Assembly: GCF_001953885.1 (NCBI RefSeq) | Contig: NZ_MQUS01000040.1 | Span: 1 to 62,872 of the forward strand | From: Streptomyces sp. IMTB 2501 | GTDB taxonomy: Bacteria > Actinomycetota > Actinomycetes > Streptomycetales > Streptomycetaceae | Reading direction: 5' to 3' | Length of the DNA: 62,872 bases | In this document: in pieces, positions 18,429 to 26,813 of the stretch | How positions within the stretch are numbered: the stretch's first letter is position 1 | Layout: each line of letters begins with the position of its first letter | The notes under the pieces: generated by a model | Database searches by the model: none | Seen by the model: only the letters and a program-made list of their open reading frames with translations | Told to the model about the DNA's origin: nothing | Made by a program: the position numbers and the translations under genes

Positions 18429-18716
18429 CCGGATCGTCCGTCGACCTCCCGGCTCGCTGGTCAAGGGACACCAGCGACTCCGAGACGGCCCGGACCCTCA
18501 ACCCGGCACCGGCATGCCCCAGGGGATCTCCACCAATTCGCAAGAAGGATCTATCGGTCGAACAAACCACCCGACACGGGGAAAGATCTTCAACCCGAGA
18601 CCGTGACCGGCATCCCCATCCACGACCGGCGTCCCCCTGGGGAACCGCCGACACCAGGGCGGGGAATTACGGCGACAACATCACGCAGAACATGGGGAAT
18701 TGATCCGTCGTCGACA

Positions 18717-19196
18717 CCGCTGCAGTTCTTCGCGGGTGAACGGCCTCGCCTCCGGATCGCCCTCGTAATCCTGCAGGTGAGGGAGGGTGTTCCACTCGTG
18801 AGCGATGGCCACCGGATAAGCGCCGAAGGCTTCTTCGCATGCCGGGCCCCAGCCGTAGCGGGCGTCGATGAGGAACTCGGTGAACAGCCGAACCGTGCCC
18901 TGGTAGCTGCGGATCGTGGAGGGCGCCAGGCGCTTCTCCCTCGTCAGCGAGGCAGACCACTCGTCCATGTGGGCCAGCGTCCACTGCCACGGGTACCCGT
19001 TCGCGAAATCGAGGAACCGGCGGATCAGCCGTTCCCTCGGGTCGATCGTCTCGTCCTTCAGACCCCGCGACTCCTGCTGAGCCCGCCAACCCCGCAGCAT
19101 CGCGTCGAACATCGCGTCCTCCGGACGCAGCTGGACCACACCGGAGACAAGCTCCATGCGAGCCGACCCAGCGAGGGACACCTTCTGCTGATGCAT
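18717..19196 (-). pseudogene. Split tyrosine recombinase, N-terminal piece (1 of 3)
   Basis: Encodes the start MHQQKVSLAGSARMELVSGV and the SAM-like core-binding domain (RLIRRFLDFANGYPWQWTLA; LAPSTIRSYQGTVRLFTEFL) up to PFTREELQR, where IS21 begins. ATG at 19196 has GGAG 3-6 nt upstream; ATG at 19157 is an alternative. The three pieces sum to 1101 bp after one copy each of the CCGC and GGAT duplications is dropped: 367 codons, a 366-aa enzyme. Confidence 0.9.
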
Positions 19197-19264
19197 CGCT
19201 CCAGACCATCCCTTCTGGAGGGCAGATCATGCATCAAGCGGGATCGCCTCCGCAACATGCCTGA

Positions 19265-19606
19265 TCAGGCTGCTAGTTCGTAGTAGCCTCGGAGACCGTC
19301 GAGCCCTCGCCGTGAGCTGGCGACCTGCGCTTTCTCGCCCGTCTGATGCAATTCCCGAGGGTCGGCATAGCCGGCACTGACCAGAGTGCGCATGTGTCCG
19401 TACTGGATCGCCAGGGCCACCAGACCACCCGGGCGGCGCGCGATGTGCCGGGCCACGGTCCGCCTGAACCGTTCGGTGCCGATCGCGCCGTGCGGGTCGG
19501 CCGGGACGGTCTCATGAGGCCGCTCCAGGCGCTTGGCCTGGGCAGACGCCCAGGTGGCGAACCGCTCGATGCGCGCACTCATCGTCCCGTAGGTGATGGA
19601 GGTCAC
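19265..19606 (-). pseudogene. Integrase C-terminal remnant
   Basis: The frame contains HGAIGTERFRRTVARHIARR and GGLVALAIQYGHMRTLVSAG, a conserved C-terminal catalytic segment (F-R-R-T..HIARRPGGL..QYGH) of large actinobacterial site-specific recombinases. After YADPRELHQ the usual GYAS/Tyr continuation is lost. Only about 110 residues remain, 68 bp upstream of the split integrase on the same strand; probably the tail of yet another recombinase gene. Confidence 0.65.
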
Positions 19607-19629
19607 TCCGTGCTCATACCATCGGTCCC

Positions 19630-20409
19630 ATGCGACGGCCCAGGCCCCACGAGCCGACCGTAACCCCAGGTGAGCCAGCGGCTCTCTACTGCCGGATATC
19701 CCAGGCGGACGACGACCAGACTGACGTCGATCGGCAGGAACGTATCTGCCGGGAGATCGCCGAGCGCCGGGGCCTCACCATCGCCCTTGCCCACGTCTTC
19801 GTCGACAACAGCCGCTCTGCCTGGAGCCGGGGCCGCAAGCGGCCGGGCTGGGACCAGCTCCTCGAACGCGCGCAGCGGCGCGAGTTCTGGCACGTCATCG
19901 CGTACCACCCGGACCGGCTGATGCGGCAGCCCAGGGACCTGGAGGAGCTGCTCCAGGTCTCGGACGAGCACCAGATCATGCTGCACGGCGAGGCGAACCG
20001 CCGGAATCCGTCCGACCCCGACGACCGCTTCATCCTGCGGATCGAGGTCGCGCATGCCTGCCGCTCGTCCGACGACACCTCGCGGCGGCTGAAGTCTGCC
20101 CTGAAGGAGCGCGCCGAGACCGGCCTGCCGCACTCGGGCAAGCGCCGCTTCGGATACGAGGCCGATGGCATGACCATCAGGGAGGACGAGGCCGAGATCG
20201 TCCGCGAGGTCTTCGACCGCTACCTCAAGGGCCAGAGCCCGAGTGCGATCGCGCTGGTCCTCCACAAGCGCGGCATCAAGACCGTGTACTGCAAGGAGTG
20301 GACGCAGGGCACGGTCCGCGCCCTCCTCGACTCCCGCCATGTCGCCGGCATCCGCATGCACCAGGGCGAGGAGGTCGGCCAGGGCAAGTGGCCCGCGATC
20401 ATCGACCAG
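19630..20409 (+). pseudogene. Serine recombinase, truncated at the C-terminus
   Basis: The first 260 residues are a large serine recombinase: resolvase domain with AALYCRISQADDDQTDVDRQ (nucleophile Ser24), YHPDRLMRQPRDLEELL, then a PF07508 recombinase domain (GKRRFGYEADGMTI; VREVFDRYLKGQSPSAIALV; LLDSRHVAGI). At 20407-20410 it breaks off after WPAIIDQ and runs into unrelated sequence, so the zinc-ribbon and coiled-coil part needed for synapsis is missing. The ATG at 19630 lacks a clear ribosome site. Confidence 0.8.
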
Positions 20410-20410
20410 C

Positions 20411-21397
20411 CTGTTCTCCGTAGCCCTCACCATTCCCGGCTGGCCCGACGTCATCGGGCGAGCCGAAGCGGTCCAGTCCGGCCGCGCGAGCCGAATCGGC
20501 ATGAACGAAGTGGACATGGTCATCGCCATGACCGAGCGTGTCTCGGAACTGGACGACCAATTCGGCGGTCGCCACGCACGCCCCATGGCCGCCACGTTCA
20601 TGGTGAACACCGTCGCTTCCTACCTGCGCGCCGACGCCCCCGAGAACGTGCGGAAAGCGATGCTGTCCGCAGCCTCGGACCTGCTCTACCTGACCGGTTA
20701 CATGGCCGTGGACGAGGGACTGCACGGCCTTGCCCAGCGCTACTACGTCAAGGCACTGGAACTGGCGGGCGCCTCCGAGGACCACCTGACCTACTGCACC
20801 ACGTTGCGCGGCATGAGCGTCCAAGCGGTGGACCTCCACCACGGGCCGAAAGCGATGGAACTGGCCGACGCGGCTGCCGCAGCCTCCCTCAACGCCGGGC
20901 CCCGCATGCGGGCCTTCCTCGCAGGCCAGCAAGCGCACGCGGCCGCGCAGACCGGCGACCGAGCGGGCGCGCTGCGGTACATCCGCGAGGCGGAGGCCGC
21001 CATGGACCGCGCCGAGTCACGCGGCAAGGCGTTCGGCTCCTACGACCCGGCTGCACTCAACTACCACATCAGCCAAGTTCGTTATGAACTCGGCGACGTC
21101 CCGGGCGCCATCGAGGCCATGCAGGAGTCTGACAAGGTGCGCTACAGCGTCTATCGCCGCGCGCGTGTTCGGCACCGCGCCACCCTGGCTGAGCGCCAAC
21201 TGGAAATCGGCCACCTGGAAGCTGCCTGCACCACCTGGCACCAGGCGCTCGACGACTACCCCATGGTCCAGTCCGGCCGCGCCGACGACCGGATCAAAAC
21301 CATGTTCGGTCTACTCCGTCCTCACCTGAAGAACGCCACCGCACGGGACCTCTACGACCGGGCACGAACGGTGGCGCCACCTTCCCTGGTCCTTTGA
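20411..21397 (+). pseudogene. TPR-type transcriptional regulator, N-terminus lost
   Basis: The frame reads LFSVALTIPGWPDVIGRAEA onward through TPR-like helices (SDLLYLTGYMAVDEGLHGLA; YYVKALELAGASEDHLTYCT; GALRYIREAEAAMDRAESRG), ending at 21397. This is the C-terminal part of a large Streptomyces family of HTH-plus-TPR regulators. The HTH is absent because the serine-recombinase fragment is joined directly ahead. Internal ATGs (20502, 20517) could permit a shorter product. Confidence 0.75.
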
Positions 21398-21714
21398 CCG
21401 TATGGTTCGCCGCGCCAGCGTGCCTGCGGGCGGTCGAGCCGGATGCGCAGGCGCTCGAGCGGACACGCGGCGAGACCTTCACCCTGGACGAGCTGGGCCG
21501 GATCACCCTGTTTCACAAGGGCGACAACCGCACCGTCACCACCGACTCCACCGCCGGCATGTTCGCCGCCGTCCAGGGCGAGGTCCTCACCGACAAGGAC
21601 GCCCACCTCGCCGCCACCCGTTATGCGGACTGGCTCTCCTGGCATCTCTGCCTCCTGCCTGTTCTGTCCCAGCCGGCAGTCTTTTCGTTGCGCCCGCCGG
21701 GTGCGGCGGCTTGA
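21394..21714 (+). pseudogene. Fragment of an unrecognised protein
   Basis: A frame overlapping the previous stop contains a protein-like core, TFTLDELGRITLFHKGDNRT then MFAAVQGEVLTDKDAHLAAT and RYADWLSWHLCLLP, followed by a Pro/Ala tail that looks out of frame. No start with a ribosome site. Probably the C-terminal scrap of a larger Streptomyces protein. Confidence 0.35.
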
Positions 21715-21733
21715 GCCGGATGGGGATCCGGCT
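21714..21733. terminator. Hairpin after the 21.4-kb fragments
   Basis: Perfect 8-bp stem AGCCGGAT / ATCCGGCT with a GGGG loop, starting at the stop codon of the preceding frame. No U tract, as is usual in Streptomyces. Confidence 0.55.
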
Positions 21734-21859
21734 GCGGTCTCCCGGTCCTCGGCCAGGCGGAGGGAGGGGCTCTCCGGCCCGAGGAATCAATGGGACCGTG
21801 GTTGGTGCTGAGATTGATCACGACCGTTGCCGGTCCTTTGTGCTCCTAGGATTGTGAGG

Positions 21860-22837
21860 GTGACGGCAAGTACCAGTGACATCGAGAAGGCGGCCGGTGC
21901 GCTGAGCGCCGGCGGTCTGGTGGCCCTCCCGACCGAGACCGTCTACGGTCTGGGCGCCAACGCCGAGGACCCCACCGCCGTCGCGCGCATCTTCCAGGTC
22001 AAGGGACGTCCGCCCTCCCACCCGCTGATCGTCCACATCGGCGGCGCGGAGCATCTGGACGACTGGGTCCGGGACGTGCCCGCGACGGCGCGCCTGCTGG
22101 CCGAGCATTTCTGGCCGGGGCCACTCACGCTGGTTCTGCGGCGCGGCCCCCGCGTGCCTCTCGAGGCGACCGGTGGTCTGGAGACGGTGGCCGTGCGCGT
22201 GCCCGACCACCCCGTCGCACTCGCGCTGCTGTCGGCTTTCGGCGGCGGTGTCACGGCCCCGTCCGCCAACCGCTTCGGCATGGTCAGCCCCACGACGGCG
22301 GACCATGTCCGTGCGGAGCTCGGCGATGCCGTCGACTTCGTGCTGGACGGCGGCCCCTGCGAGGTCGGCGTCGAGTCGACCATCGTCGACGCCACCGGCG
22401 ATACCCCGAGCATCCTTCGGCCAGGCGGGGTGACGCGCGAGGACCTCGAAGCGGTGCTGGGGTGCCCGCTCGCGGTTCCCTCGACGAGCCGTGTCCGGGT
22501 GCCGGGCCAGCATCCGTCGCACTACGCGCCGCGTGCGCGGGTGGTCCTCGTCGAGCCGGAGAAGGTCGTCGCCGAAGCAGAGCTCGCGCAGGAGCTGGGG
22601 CACCAGGTGGGCGTCTTTCTGCCTTCCGCCTTCGCCGACGCTGCGGTGAAGGCGCATGCCGTGGTGGCGGTTCCCGATTCGGTGGCCGCCTATGCGCGCG
22701 GGCTGTACGAGTTCCTGCGCGAGCTCGACCGGCGGGGATGCGACCTCATCGTCGTGTCCTTGCCGGTGGAGGAGGGGCTGGGACTAGCGATCGCCAACCG
22801 GCTCCGCCGCGCTGCAGGGCCCCGACCCACCGTGTGA
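21860..22837 (+). CDS. tsaC: L-threonylcarbamoyladenylate synthase (TsaC/Sua5)
   Basis: A 325-aa enzyme that makes threonylcarbamoyl-AMP from threonine, bicarbonate and ATP for t6A37 modification of ANN-decoding tRNAs. The YrdC domain (residues about 5-200) shows GLVALPTETVYGLGANAEDP, IFQVKGRPPSHPLIVHI, FWPGPLTLVL, VAVRVPDHPVA, APSANRFG and ESTIVDATG; the C-terminal Sua5 domain (about 205-325) follows GQHPSHYAPR. GTG at 21860 fits the family start; the longer 21827 frame adds an unlikely leader. Normally a single housekeeping gene, so a copy here could be a duplicate. Confidence 0.92.
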   Translation: MTASTSDIEKAAGALSAGGLVALPTETVYGLGANAEDPTAVARIFQVKGRPPSHPLIVHIGGAEHLDDWVRDVPATARLLAEHFWPGPLTLVLRRGPRVPLEATGGLETVAVRVPDHPVALALLSAFGGGVTAPSANRFGMVSPTTADHVRAELGDAVDFVLDGGPCEVGVESTIVDATGDTPSILRPGGVTREDLEAVLGCPLAVPSTSRVRVPGQHPSHYAPRARVVLVEPEKVVAEAELAQELGHQVGVFLPSAFADAAVKAHAVVAVPDSVAAYARGLYEFLRELDRRGCDLIVVSLPVEEGLGLAIANRLRRAAGPRPTV

Positions 22838-23071
22838 CCAGCACCGACGCTGTGCCCTTACTGCTCACGGAGACCGGGGCCGGGCGGATTCGTGCGGATT
22901 CGGTTGAGCGCCCACCGGTCTGGCAGGCCAGGCACAGCTAGTGCCGCCCCTCGTCGGTGACGACCGTTCCCCATCCCCGGCACACAAGCATCCTGCGGCC
23001 CGCGCCAGATCGGCGCGAGGCACGCTGCTGGGCGCGCGGTCGGCTCCGTGGGTCATCGGAGGCCCTTCCAC
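22838..23071. other. Gene-free interval between tsaC and carbonic anhydrase
   Basis: No coding frame of note and no RNA gene seen in this convergent intergenic region; the hairpin listed next lies at its far side. Confidence 0.5.
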
Positions 23072-23108
23072 GGATGAGCAGGCGGTGAACCCGATGGGTT
23101 CCTCATCC
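23072..23108 (-). terminator. Two-tier hairpin downstream of carbonic anhydrase
   Basis: Outer stem GGATGAG / CTCATCC (23072-23078, 23102-23108) and inner stem GAACCC / GGGTTC (23087-23092, 23096-23101) with a GAT loop and an asymmetric bulge. It lies 60 bp past the carbonic anhydrase stop, so it may be that gene's terminator; it would fold on either strand. Confidence 0.5.
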
Positions 23109-23167
23109 ACGTATACGGGAGTCCTCCGACTACGGCAAATCACGCTGAGCAGCCACGGGCGCGGCGG

Positions 23168-23809
23168 TCAGGACGCGGCGGGGACCGCCGCATCGAGGCC
23201 GCGAGAGGCGACGAGCTGTGCGCTGCCGTCGGCCAGGCGGTAGCACAGGCCCACCACGGCGGCCTGGCCGGCGGCGACCTTCTCGGCGAGTACCCGGGAG
23301 CGGTCCAGCAGCAGGTCGACGGTGTGCCTTATGTGCTCGGCGAGGATCTCCTCGGGCTCAACCTGTCCGGCGGCCCTCGCTGCCAGCACGCTGGGGGTCA
23401 CGCGCTCGACGACGTCCCGGATGTATCCGCCCGGTGTCATGCCGTTCTCCAGGGCGGCGCACGCTGCGCCTACCGCGCCGCACGAGTCGTGGCCGAGAAC
23501 CACGACCAGCGGGCAGCCCAGGACGTCCACGCCGTACTCGATACTGCCCAGCACCTCCGGGCCTGTGACGTGGCCTGCGGTGCGCACCACGAACAGGTCG
23601 CCCAGGCCGCGGTCGAAGATGATCTCGGCGGCCAGTCGGGAGTCGGAGCACCCGAACAGCACCGCGAAGGGCTGCTGGGATGGTGCGATCTCGGCACGGC
23701 GGGCCGCGTCCTGGTTGGGGTGCTCGGGGGCGTCGGCGACGAAGCGCTGGTTACCGGCCAGCAGCAGCTCGAAGGCGCCGCGGGGCGTCGGTGTGTGGAT
23801 CTCGGTCAT
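23168..23809 (-). CDS. Beta-class carbonic anhydrase
   Basis: A 213-aa zinc enzyme converting CO2 and water to bicarbonate. Zinc ligands and active-site pair are all visible: Cys54, Asp56 and Arg58 in FGCSDSRLA, then His107 and Cys110 in LGHDSCGAVG. RTAGHVTGPEVLGSIEYGV is the family's dimer segment. Length is normal for the short bacterial form. ATG at 23809 gives MTEIHTPTPRGAFELLLAGN. Cytoplasmic; intact. Confidence 0.95.
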   Translation of the reverse strand: MTEIHTPTPRGAFELLLAGNQRFVADAPEHPNQDAARRAEIAPSQQPFAVLFGCSDSRLAAEIIFDRGLGDLFVVRTAGHVTGPEVLGSIEYGVDVLGCPLVVVLGHDSCGAVGAACAALENGMTPGGYIRDVVERVTPSVLAARAAGQVEPEEILAEHIRHTVDLLLDRSRVLAEKVAAGQAAVVGLCYRLADGSAQLVASRGLDAAVPAAS

Positions 23810-24077
23810 GTCCGCAGCCTATGAGCAGGCACCAGCCGTCGCACGGCCTGCCAACACAGGGCTGTGAATGCCTCCATGCCCGTCGCGTCGGGGATGAGGC
23901 CTTCGGGCCAGGGATCTGGCAGCGGCTGCGTGGTCACGGCCTAGGGGGGTGTCCGATGGGTGGGCCCTCGTGCCGTCGCCTACAGGTTCCATCACGGTCT
24001 CCTCGTCGGACAACCAACCGGCGGCTCATTCCCTGACCGGCGGGCAGAACTTGTAGGTCGCGGCAGACCGCATCCCC

Positions 24078-24428
24078 TCACGAATCGGGCCGGGCATGGT
24101 CGCTGGCGCCGCGGCGTTCGTCCTCGTCCCTGGCCAGCATCGACAGCAGGCAGGCTACGGTCACGCCCTCCTCGGCCGGGTGGCGCAGCACCTTGTCCGG
24201 GTCGATGCTGTACTGATTGGCGCGGCCGTGGCGGGTGTGGGAGAGGTATCCGTCCTGCTCCAGGTCCGCGATGATCTTCTGGACGGCCCGTTCCGTGAGC
24301 CGGCATCGCGCCGCGATGTCACGGACCCGCGCGTGGTGGTTGTCGGCGATGCTGGCCAGCACGCGCGCATGATTGGTCAGAAACGTCCACCCCGTGTGCG
24401 GCTCGGGCACTCCATGGACTTCTGTCAC
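24078..24428 (-). CDS. Winged-helix transcriptional regulator
   Basis: A 116-aa protein of the MarR-like / HTH_24 type: NHARVLASIADNHHARVRDI, RCRLTERAVQKIIADLEQDG (recognition helix), and wing YLSHTRHGRANQYSIDP. The C-terminal helix (VACLLSMLARDEDERRG) may serve dimerisation. It is divergent from the STAS-ANTAR gene, and a 20-bp inverted repeat at 24466-24485, 38 bp before its start, is a likely autoregulatory operator. Confidence 0.85.
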   Translation of the reverse strand: MTEVHGVPEPHTGWTFLTNHARVLASIADNHHARVRDIAARCRLTERAVQKIIADLEQDGYLSHTRHGRANQYSIDPDKVLRHPAEEGVTVACLLSMLARDEDERRGASDHARPDS

Positions 24429-24465
24429 GACTCCATGTTACGACCACACGTTCACGCACCCAAAA

Positions 24466-24485
24466 ACACGAAGATAAATTCGTGT
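24466..24485. promoter_or_regulatory. Candidate operator between divergent genes
   Basis: ACACGAAgataaaTTCGTGT: a perfect 7-bp inverted repeat with a 6-bp AT-rich spacer, in the 128-bp region between the regulator (start 24428) and the STAS-ANTAR gene (start 24557). The size fits a winged-helix dimer site. Binding by the neighbour is inferred from position. Confidence 0.6.
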
Positions 24486-24556
24486 AGGGGTTGACGTGTC
24501 ACGTAGAGGCGGCTGAGCCTGGAGAAGAAAACCCCGGAGGACCGGAGGAGGCGAGC

Positions 24557-25303
24557 ATGACGACGCTACCGTCCCCGGACACACCGCTCGCCAGCGACGA
24601 AGCCGACCGCACGCCACCGTCCACCGGCGCACTGCCGGTGCAGGCAGGGCCAGCCGGGATCCGCGTGACCGTCACCGTAAGCGGAGAGTTCTGCCTCGAC
24701 AACTGCCAGAGCCTCCGGCACGCCCTGCGCGATGCAATCATGCGGTCGGCAGAGGGTGTGGACCTGGACCTCAGCGAACTTCACTTCGCGGACTGCTCTG
24801 CACTCAACGTGCTGCTGGCCGCCCGCCGCGACGCAGTCGCGGCGGGGAAGACGGTCACCGTCATCACGGCCAGCCCCGCCGTCGAACGACTGCTGACCTA
24901 TACCGACACCCACAGCCTCTTCTCCCCCGCCCACGAGCATGCTGACCCGCCCGACCGAAAGCCCGGGCCGCCACGCGAAGAAACCGACGACGACCTCCTG
25001 CGGACCGAAGTCGTCCAGCTGAGGCGCGCGCTGCGCACCCACCCGGACATCGACCTGGCACGCGGCATCCTCATGGCCTCTTTCGGTCTGAACCCCGACG
25101 AGGCGTGGCAGGTACTGGTCACAGCGTCCCAGAACACCAACACGAAACTGCACCGCCTCGCCGAGGACGTCGTCACCACTGTCCAAGGCGCGCCCCTGCC
25201 CGGCCCGGTCCGGCAGCAACTCACCGCAGCCGTCGCCAGAACACGCAACACCGGCGGCGGACCGGCATTCGCTGTCAGGGAGGTTTGGGCCGGCGGGATC
25301 TGA
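24557..25303 (+). CDS. STAS-ANTAR domain protein
   Basis: A 248-aa protein. Residues about 35-130 are a STAS domain like anti-sigma-factor antagonists (VDLDLSELHFADCSALNVLL, with the Ser of the DCSALN phosphosite motif). Residues about 150-210 match an ANTAR-like helical RNA-binding unit (LRRALRTHPDIDLARGILMA then FGLNPDEAWQVLVTASQNTN). The ATG at 24557 follows GGAGGAGGCGAGC; upstream starts are weaker. The mix suggests a link between a partner-switching stress signal and transcription antitermination (inference). Confidence 0.88.
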   Translation: MTTLPSPDTPLASDEADRTPPSTGALPVQAGPAGIRVTVTVSGEFCLDNCQSLRHALRDAIMRSAEGVDLDLSELHFADCSALNVLLAARRDAVAAGKTVTVITASPAVERLLTYTDTHSLFSPAHEHADPPDRKPGPPREETDDDLLRTEVVQLRRALRTHPDIDLARGILMASFGLNPDEAWQVLVTASQNTNTKLHRLAEDVVTTVQGAPLPGPVRQQLTAAVARTRNTGGGPAFAVREVWAGGI

Positions 25304-25471
25304 GCTGCTGGGGTCGGTCTTGATGGTCCGATGCTGAAGCCGGGCTTGCGTTCCGGATCTCATGCGCCGGCGCCTGCCGCAGGGAGGAGGCCCAAAGCCC
25401 GACTATGGAGCACCAATTAACACAAATTGGGAACACGGCGGATATCGCCCATCCATGAGGAGGTCGGTCAG

Positions 25472-26029
25472 ATGTCTACCGGCATGCTTTTGGCGATCGT
25501 CATTCCCGTCGCAGTGGTCGTCGTGCTGATTGCCGCGGCCCTGGCTCTTTTCCTGCGGCACCGGGCTCTGCGTCAGCGCTTCGGCCCCGAGTACGAACGG
25601 ACCGTCGACGGCGCCGACAGCAGGCTCGCCGCCGAGCGGGAGCTCAGCGCACGCGAGAAACGGCACGACAAACTCGACATCAAGCCTCTGCCCGATCGTC
25701 TCCGCGAGCGCTACTCACGGGACTGGGACCACGTGCAGCACGAGTTCGTGGACCGGCCCGAGGACGCCGTACACGACGCGGACCATCTGGTGACCTCCCT
25801 GATGCAGGACCGCGGCTACCCCACCGAAAGCTACGGCCAGCAGCTCAAGGATCTCTCCGTCGAGCACGGCCGCACCCTCGAGCACTACCGAGCCGCTCAC
25901 GAGATCGACAAACTCAGTGCGAGTCACAAGGCCACCACCGAGCAACTGCGCGGCGCCATGGTGCACTACCGGGCGCTGTTCGACGAACTTCTCTCCGACG
26001 GCGGCCAGACCCGCCACGCCCCGGCCTGA
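25472..26029 (+). CDS. Membrane-anchored stress-type protein, paralog 1
   Basis: 185 aa from ATG 25472, 7 nt after AGGAGG. Helix at residues 4-28 (MLLAIVIPVAVVVVLIAAAL), then a charged cytoplasmic part. The C-terminal WDHVQHEFVDRPEDAVHDAD / LRGAMVHYRALFDELL domain is shared with the next gene (WENIQGAFVDDPRQAVQAAD / LRRALRHYRSFFNRLL). Function unknown; such proteins accompany osmotic or oxidative-stress genes in Streptomyces. Confidence 0.85.
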   Translation: MSTGMLLAIVIPVAVVVVLIAAALALFLRHRALRQRFGPEYERTVDGADSRLAAERELSAREKRHDKLDIKPLPDRLRERYSRDWDHVQHEFVDRPEDAVHDADHLVTSLMQDRGYPTESYGQQLKDLSVEHGRTLEHYRAAHEIDKLSASHKATTEQLRGAMVHYRALFDELLSDGGQTRHAPA

Positions 26030-26064
26030 CCTTCGGGCAGCCGGGACCGAACCACGGAGGAGAC

Positions 26065-26559
26065 ATGCAACGCGACGACACACCGCACACTCGTGACAGC
26101 GGGCTGTCCACGGAGAACCTCGCCCAGCCCCGCAAGGCCGACGCAGCGTCGAATACCACTCCACCGCCCCCGGTCTACCCGAGCGAGGGCGACGACAGAA
26201 CGGATGCGGCCCACGACCTCGCCTCCCGCGACGAGGCCACCCCCGCGGCGGACGAGGCGGCGGGCGCACGGACCACAGACGCCGACGAGATGCCGCAACT
26301 GCTGACATCGCAGGACGAGGAAGGCTTCCGTAAGGAGTGGGAGAACATCCAGGGTGCCTTCGTTGACGATCCTCGCCAGGCGGTACAGGCCGCGGACAAC
26401 CTGGTCGCCAAGGTCATGCAGACGCTCGCCGCGATGTTCGACGAGCACAAGAAGAACCTCGAAGAGCACTGGAGCCGAGGCGAGCAGGTCGACACCGAAG
26501 TTCTGCGCAGGGCCCTGCGCCACTATCGCTCGTTCTTCAACCGCCTGCTCACCACCTGA
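26065..26559 (+). CDS. Soluble paralog 2 of the preceding protein
   Basis: 164 aa from ATG 26065 with GGAGG 5-9 nt upstream. A disordered, Asp/Pro/Ala-rich N-terminus (1-80), then the same domain as the preceding gene (WENIQGAFVDDPRQAVQAAD) and a C-terminal helix. No membrane helix. The 35-bp gap to the previous stop indicates an operon born of tandem duplication. Confidence 0.85.
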   Translation: MQRDDTPHTRDSGLSTENLAQPRKADAASNTTPPPPVYPSEGDDRTDAAHDLASRDEATPAADEAAGARTTDADEMPQLLTSQDEEGFRKEWENIQGAFVDDPRQAVQAADNLVAKVMQTLAAMFDEHKKNLEEHWSRGEQVDTEVLRRALRHYRSFFNRLLTT

Positions 26560-26657
26560 CAAACACACCCGTGAGGCGAGGCGCAACGGGTCCAGGAAGT
26601 GAACCGCATCCCGCCTCACAGCGGCCGGCACACCGGCCGGAGAGAAAGAAGAACGCC

Positions 26658-26813
26658 GTGATCGCACTTGGCATCATCCTGCTCGTCGTCGGATTCGTCC
26701 TGAACATCGGCATCCTGTGGACGATCGGGATCATCCTGCTCCTCATCGGAGTCGTCCTGTTCCTCCTCGGCTCCTTCGGCCACGCGGTCGGCGGCCGACG
26801 CCACTACTGGTAG
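26658..26813 (+). CDS. DUF6131 family small membrane protein
   Basis: 51 aa from a GTG at 26658 preceded by a purine-rich AGAGAAAGAAG. Two closely packed hydrophobic helices (IALGIILLVVGFVLNIGILW and IGIILLLIGVVLFLLGSFGH) and the typical end VGGRRHYW. DUF6131 proteins are small Streptomyces membrane proteins of unknown role. Last gene of the 24.5-26.8 kb group. Confidence 0.85.
   Translation: MIALGIILLVVGFVLNIGILWTIGIILLLIGVVLFLLGSFGHAVGGRRHYW

Larger units (their letters stand above)
15980..18716 (-). mobile_element. IS21-family insertion sequence (2737 bp)
   Basis: Both ends begin TGTC and share an imperfect inverted repeat of about 25 bp (left TGTCAACGTCGGCGATATTC, right TGTCGACGACGGATCAATTC, then CCCA on both). 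The 4-bp CCGC occurs at 15976-15979 and 18717-18720, a target duplication in the IS21 range. It encodes intact istA and istB. Removing it with one CCGC restores TREELQRFLDYADD in the interrupted integrase. Looks like a recent, complete and possibly mobile copy. Confidence 0.93.

Noticed and set aside
17268..19283. A 671-codon plus-strand frame across IS21
   Set aside because: Antisense of istA running across an insertion boundary, which a real gene would not do.
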